From Neobacillus sp. PS3-40 (GTDB taxonomy: Bacteria > Bacillota > Bacilli > Bacillales > Cytobacillaceae), in assembly GCF_030915485.1 (NCBI RefSeq), contig NZ_CP133266.1, forward strand, positions 2,271,001 through 2,335,000: a stretch of DNA of 64,000 nt, read 5' to 3'. This document shows, piece by piece, positions 60,308 through 64,000 of the stretch. The notes under the pieces are model-generated. The model was given only the letters and a program-made list of their open reading frames with translations. It was not told the DNA's origin and did no database searches. Positions within the stretch are counted from its first letter, which is position 1. Each line of letters opens with the position of its first letter. The translations under genes and the position numbers were made by a program.

Positions 60308-62836
60308 ATGGATGAGACACCAAATTCTCAAGTAAAAGAAATTAATATAAGTCAGGAAATGAAAACATCCTTTCTAGACTATGCCATGAGTGTTATTGTT
60401 TCTAGGGCTCTTCCAGATGTTCGAGATGGCTTAAAGCCAGTACATCGTCGTATTCTTTATGCGATGCATGATCTTGGAATGCATTCAGATAAACCGTATA
60501 AAAAGTCGGCACGTATTGTTGGGGATGTTATCGGTAAGTATCACCCACATGGAGATTCAGCTGTTTATGAAACTATGGTACGTATGGCGCAAAATTTTAA
60601 TTATCGCTATATGCTTGTAGATGGCCATGGAAATTTCGGTTCTGTTGATGGTGATTCCGCAGCTGCAATGCGTTATACAGAATCACGTATGTCTAAAATT
60701 TCAATGGAATTACTTAGAGATATTAATAAAGATACAATTGATTATCAAGATAACTATGATGGTGAAGAAAAGGAACCTGTTGTTCTTCCTGCACGCTTTC
60801 CAAATCTTTTAGTTAATGGGACAACTGGAATCGCTGTAGGTATGGCTACGAATATTCCCCCGCATCAATTAGGAGAAATTATTGATGGTGTTTTAGCCAT
60901 TAGTAAAGACCCTGATATTTCTACTCAAGAGTTAATGGAGATTATCCCTGGTCCGGATTTTCCTACAGGTGGATTAATTCTTGGGCGAAGTGGTATTCGT
61001 AAGGCATATGAGACAGGTCGAGGATCTATAACTTTACGTGCAAAAGTAGATATTGAACAAAAGTCAAATGGTAAAGAAGTTATTATTGTAAATGAACTTC
61101 CTTATCAGGTTAATAAGGCTAGACTTATTGAAAAAATAGCTGAATTAGCAAGAGATAAGAAAATTGATGGAATTACCGATTTACGAGATGAATCAGACCG
61201 TAAAGGTATGAGAATTGTCATAGAAGTTCGTAAAGACGCCAATGCGAATGTTCTTTTAAATAACCTGTATAAGCATACAGCGTTACAAACTAGCTTTGGT
61301 ATAAATACGCTAGCCCTTGTTAATGGTGAACCAAAAGTATTGAACATCAAACAGTGCTTAGTTTACTATCTAGATCATCAAAAAGTTGTAATCCGTAGAA
61401 GGACCGAGTTTGAATTAAGAAAAGCTAAAGCTCGTGCCCATATTCTAGAAGGTTTAAGAATTGCTTTAGACCATCTAGATCAAGTGATAACTTTAATTCG
61501 AAGCTCACAAACAACGGATATTGCCCGAGAAGGGTTAATGTCAAACTTTAATTTATCAGAGAAGCAAGCTCAAGCAATCCTTGATATGCGCTTGCAACGC
61601 TTAACTGGGTTGGAAAGAGAAAAAATTGAAGATGAATTTCAAAATCTTATGAAACTTATAGCTGAATTAATGGCTATTCTTGCAAACGAAGAGAAAGTTT
61701 TAGAAATTATACGCGAAGAGTTAACAGAAATTAAAGAGCGATTTAACGATAAGCGTAGAACGGAAATCGTTACAGGTGGATTAGAAAATATTGAAGATGA
61801 AGATTTGATTCCACGCGAGAATATCGTGATCACGTTAACACATAACGGTTATATTAAACGATTGCCTGTTTCTACGTACCGTTCGCAAAAAAGAGGTGGA
61901 CGGGGTATTCAAGGGATGGGAACAAACGAAGATGACTTTGTTGAACATCTTATAAGTACATCAACCCATGATACGATCTTATTCTTTACAAATAAGGGCA
62001 AGGTGTACCGTTCCAAAGGCTATGAGATCCCTGAATATAGTCGTACTGCTAAAGGGATTCCAATTATTAACCTTTTGGGAATTGAAAAGGGAGAATGGGT
62101 AAATGCTATTATCCCTGTAGTAGAATTCGTAGATGATTGGTATTTGTTCTTTACCACAAAAGAAGGAATCTCGAAGCGATCACCTTTAACTTCTTTTGCA
62201 AACATTCGAAATAACGGCTTAATTGCAATAAATCTTCGCGAAGGTGATGAACTTATTTCTGCCAGACTTACAGACGGTAGCAAAGAGATTATCATTGGTA
62301 CGAAGAAAGGAATGTTAATTCGTTTCCCAGAAACGGATGTACGATCCATGGGGAGAACTGCAACAGGTGTCAAAGGTATTTCATTACGAAGTGATGATGA
62401 AGTTGTTGGTATGGAAGTGCTTGAGGAAAATACAAACATACTTATAGTTACTAAGAATGGATATGGAAAGAGAACACCAGCACCGGAATACCGTGTTCAA
62501 GGTAGGGGCGGAAAAGGAATTAAGACGTGCCATATAACCGATAAAAACGGCGACCTTGTTTCCATGAAAGCTGTTACTGGTGAAGAAGATCTCATGCTTA
62601 TTACAACTGGTGGGGTTCTAATCCGAATCGATGTTGATGGAATCTCAACAATGGGAAGAAATACAATAGGTGTTAAGCTTATAAATATAAAAGAAAATGA
62701 AAATGAATTCGTCGCCACAGTTGCAAAAGTGGAGAAGGAAGAAGAAGAAATAGAAGAAATAGTAGAAAGTGAAGAAAGTGAAGAAAGTGAAACAACAACT
62801 GATCCCGTCAGTGCAGAAAAAGAAGATGTAGAATAA
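60308..62836 (+). CDS. gyrA: DNA gyrase subunit A
   Basis: Breakage-reunion subunit of 842 residues. The catalytic tyrosine is in A-A-M-R-Y-T-E; the quinolone-resistance region [10 protein letters not shown] keeps Ser and Glu. Six beta-pinwheel blades follow, with the GyrA-box Q-K-R-G-G-R-G. The tail is very acidic (E-E-S-E-E-S-E). Confidence 0.97.
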   Translation: MDETPNSQVKEINISQEMKTSFLDYAMSVIVSRALPDVRDGLKPVHRRILYAMHDLGMHSDKPYKKSARIVGDVIGKYHPHGDSAVYETMVRMAQNFNYRYMLVDGHGNFGSVDGDSAAAMRYTESRMSKISMELLRDINKDTIDYQDNYDGEEKEPVVLPARFPNLLVNGTTGIAVGMATNIPPHQLGEIIDGVLAISKDPDISTQELMEIIPGPDFPTGGLILGRSGIRKAYETGRGSITLRAKVDIEQKSNGKEVIIVNELPYQVNKARLIEKIAELARDKKIDGITDLRDESDRKGMRIVIEVRKDANANVLLNNLYKHTALQTSFGINTLALVNGEPKVLNIKQCLVYYLDHQKVVIRRRTEFELRKAKARAHILEGLRIALDHLDQVITLIRSSQTTDIAREGLMSNFNLSEKQAQAILDMRLQRLTGLEREKIEDEFQNLMKLIAELMAILANEEKVLEIIREELTEIKERFNDKRRTEIVTGGLENIEDEDLIPRENIVITLTHNGYIKRLPVSTYRSQKRGGRGIQGMGTNEDDFVEHLISTSTHDTILFFTNKGKVYRSKGYEIPEYSRTAKGIPIINLLGIEKGEWVNAIIPVVEFVDDWYLFFTTKEGISKRSPLTSFANIRNNGLIAINLREGDELISARLTDGSKEIIIGTKKGMLIRFPETDVRSMGRTATGVKGISLRSDDEVVGMEVLEENTNILIVTKNGYGKRTPAPEYRVQGRGGKGIKTCHITDKNGDLVSMKAVTGEEDLMLITTGGVLIRIDVDGISTMGRNTIGVKLINIKENENEFVATVAKVEKEEEEIEEIVESEESEESETTTDPVSAEKEDVE

Positions 62837-62845
62837 ATAAATTTT

Positions 62846-62876
62846 AGAGGAACGCCAAAAGCGTTCCTCTTTTTTG
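62846..62876 (+). terminator. gyrA terminator
   Basis: A perfect 10-bp stem AGAGGAACGC/GCGTTCCTCT around CAAAA, followed by TTTTT. Confidence 0.92.
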
Positions 62877-62923
62877 GTAAAATAGTACTAAATAGTAAAT
62901 GAGAGATTATTGGGGTGTGTTCC

Positions 62924-63991
62924 TTGCGAGTAAATATAAAAGATATCCAAGAGGGCTGTATTCTATCAGTAGATGTATTTAGTAAAACAAATCGACCCAT
63001 TATAACCAAGAAAACAATTATCACAGCATCGCTAATTAATGTATTAAAGGCTTTTATGATTCGTGAAGTAGAGGTTGAAAGAATACTTGTTAATGGAGTC
63101 CCGTTTCTTCCTTATGACATAGATGCTAACGAAACAAGACAAAGACTTGGATTCACGGAATTATTTTTACAATCCGTTAATCAATATAAAAAGGAATTTC
63201 ATTCATGGCAATCTGGACTTCCAATAGATATAAGTAAAATTAGGGCACTATTATTACCACTTTTAGAGAAAATGGAGATTTACCCTTCTGAAGTATTCAA
63301 TTTACATCATTTCTCTACAAAAGAAGATTATATGTACCAGCATCCAGTTGCTGTTGGAGTTATAAGCGGATATATCGGGAAGAAGACAAACCTAGAAAAA
63401 GGTGAATGGCTACAGCTTGCCCTGGCAGGTTGTCTTGCAGATTGTGGTATGGCAAAAATCAACCCTTCTATATTAAATAAAAAAACATCGTTAACTAGCC
63501 ATGAGTACGAGGAAGTGAAGAAACATACCATTTTTAGCTATAAAATGGTACAGAATATTTCTGTTTTAAGAAAAGATGTTAAGATTGCTATCCTTGAACA
63601 TCACGAAAGATTAGATGGAAGCGGGTATCCATTGGGAGAAAAATCGCAAAAAATACATGAATACGCAAAAATTATCGCCCTTGCAGATATTTTCCATGCG
63701 ATGACTTCTGAGAGATTATATCGCAGCAAACAATCCCCTTTTAAGGTACTAGAAATGATTATAGAAGATAGTTTTGGAAAATTTGATATTAACATTATAA
63801 AATCGATTAGTTCTAGTATTATTACATATTCATCAGGAGATAAAGTTAGACTGTCTGATGGTAGAGAAGCAGAAATTCTATTTGTGGATGGAAAATCTCC
63901 AACACGCCCACTAGTAAAAATAGCTGATACCGAAGAAATCATTCAGCTTGCACAGTACAGACAATTACATATAGATAGAATCCTATCATAA
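62924..63991 (+). CDS. HD-GYP domain phosphohydrolase
   Basis: Protein of 355 residues. An N-terminal DUF3391-like segment starts M-R-V-N-I-K-D-I-Q-E-G. The HD-GYP core has A-G-C-L-A-D-C-G-M, where a classical HD dipeptide is replaced by A-D, then H-H-E-R-L-D-G-S-G-Y-P in the GYP motif. It may hydrolyse cyclic di-GMP or a related nucleotide; the altered HD position leaves activity open. TTG is chosen since GGGG stands eight bases upstream. Confidence 0.8.
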   Translation: MRVNIKDIQEGCILSVDVFSKTNRPIITKKTIITASLINVLKAFMIREVEVERILVNGVPFLPYDIDANETRQRLGFTELFLQSVNQYKKEFHSWQSGLPIDISKIRALLLPLLEKMEIYPSEVFNLHHFSTKEDYMYQHPVAVGVISGYIGKKTNLEKGEWLQLALAGCLADCGMAKINPSILNKKTSLTSHEYEEVKKHTIFSYKMVQNISVLRKDVKIAILEHHERLDGSGYPLGEKSQKIHEYAKIIALADIFHAMTSERLYRSKQSPFKVLEMIIEDSFGKFDINIIKSISSSIITYSSGDKVRLSDGREAEILFVDGKSPTRPLVKIADTEEIIQLAQYRQLHIDRILS

Positions 63992-64000
63992 GTTTTTTGT

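Overview
The window is a low-GC Firmicutes chromosome segment around the replication origin. The gene order (rpmH-rnpA-yidC-jag-mnmE-mnmG-rsmG-noc-soj-spo0J to the left of dnaA, dnaN-yaaA-recF-remB-gyrB-gyrA to the right), the spore genes yyaC and spoIIIJ-type yidC, and the close match to Bacillus subtilis gene lengths point to a spore-forming Bacillaceae. I do not name a species. Most genes read away from oriC (minus strand left of about 53 kb, plus strand right of it), so they are co-directional with replication.

Layout. 0.1-8.5 kb: gluconokinase with a broken KDPG aldolase remnant, then a beta-glucoside module (licR activator, PTS IIB-IIC-IIA, GH1 6-phospho-beta-glucosidase). 8.85-17.9 kb: a run of four short cassettes stacked behind rlmH. 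17.9-27.7 kb: rlmH, a small CxxH/CxxC protein, an HtrA-type protease, the walRKHIJ operon and an M23 peptidase. 28-28.5 kb: tRNA-Phe, tRNA-Glu, tRNA-Lys and tRNA debris. 28.7-41.4 kb: purA, dnaB(dnaC), rplI, gdpP, yybS, rpsR-ssb-rpsF, ychF, a YyaE-type molybdopterin enzyme, yyzM and an MscS channel. 41.7-53 kb: yyaC, a DUF554 protein, chromosome partition genes, tRNA modification genes, membrane insertase, RNase P protein and L34. 53-55 kb: bipartite oriC with dnaA. 55-64 kb: dnaN to gyrA and an HD-GYP protein.

The main discovery candidate is the region 8855-17907. The 3' end of rlmH (last codons G-E-P-Y-H-K-stop plus about 11 bases) is repeated five times at about 2 kb spacing. Each repeat still encodes GEPYH(K/R)-stop in frame, with synonymous differences, and most are followed at a short distance by an inverted copy of the AACCTCAT arm. 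This is the architecture of staphylococcal SCC elements, which insert at the same codons of rlmH (orfX). Here the cassettes are tiny (1.8-2.5 kb), carry no recombinase, and each holds one transcription unit: an HNH nuclease gene with a probable frameshift, an unrecognised ParA-ATPase three-gene operon, a GmrSD-like DUF262/DUF1524 protein, and a glycine-riboswitch-controlled amino acid permease. Removing all four would put rlmH 8 bp from an intact terminator at 8809-8846.

Other non-coding structure: a 162-bp MITE in three copies, two with perfect 8-bp target duplications and ISL3-like ends; a second dispersed hairpin repeat in three copies; DnaA-box clusters at rlmH and jag as well as oriC; parS sites in spo0J and walK and a near-parS ahead of ssb; and a 26-bp perfect palindrome at the lic promoter. 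Starts were chosen by Shine-Dalgarno spacing and family length, so several differ from the longest open frame.
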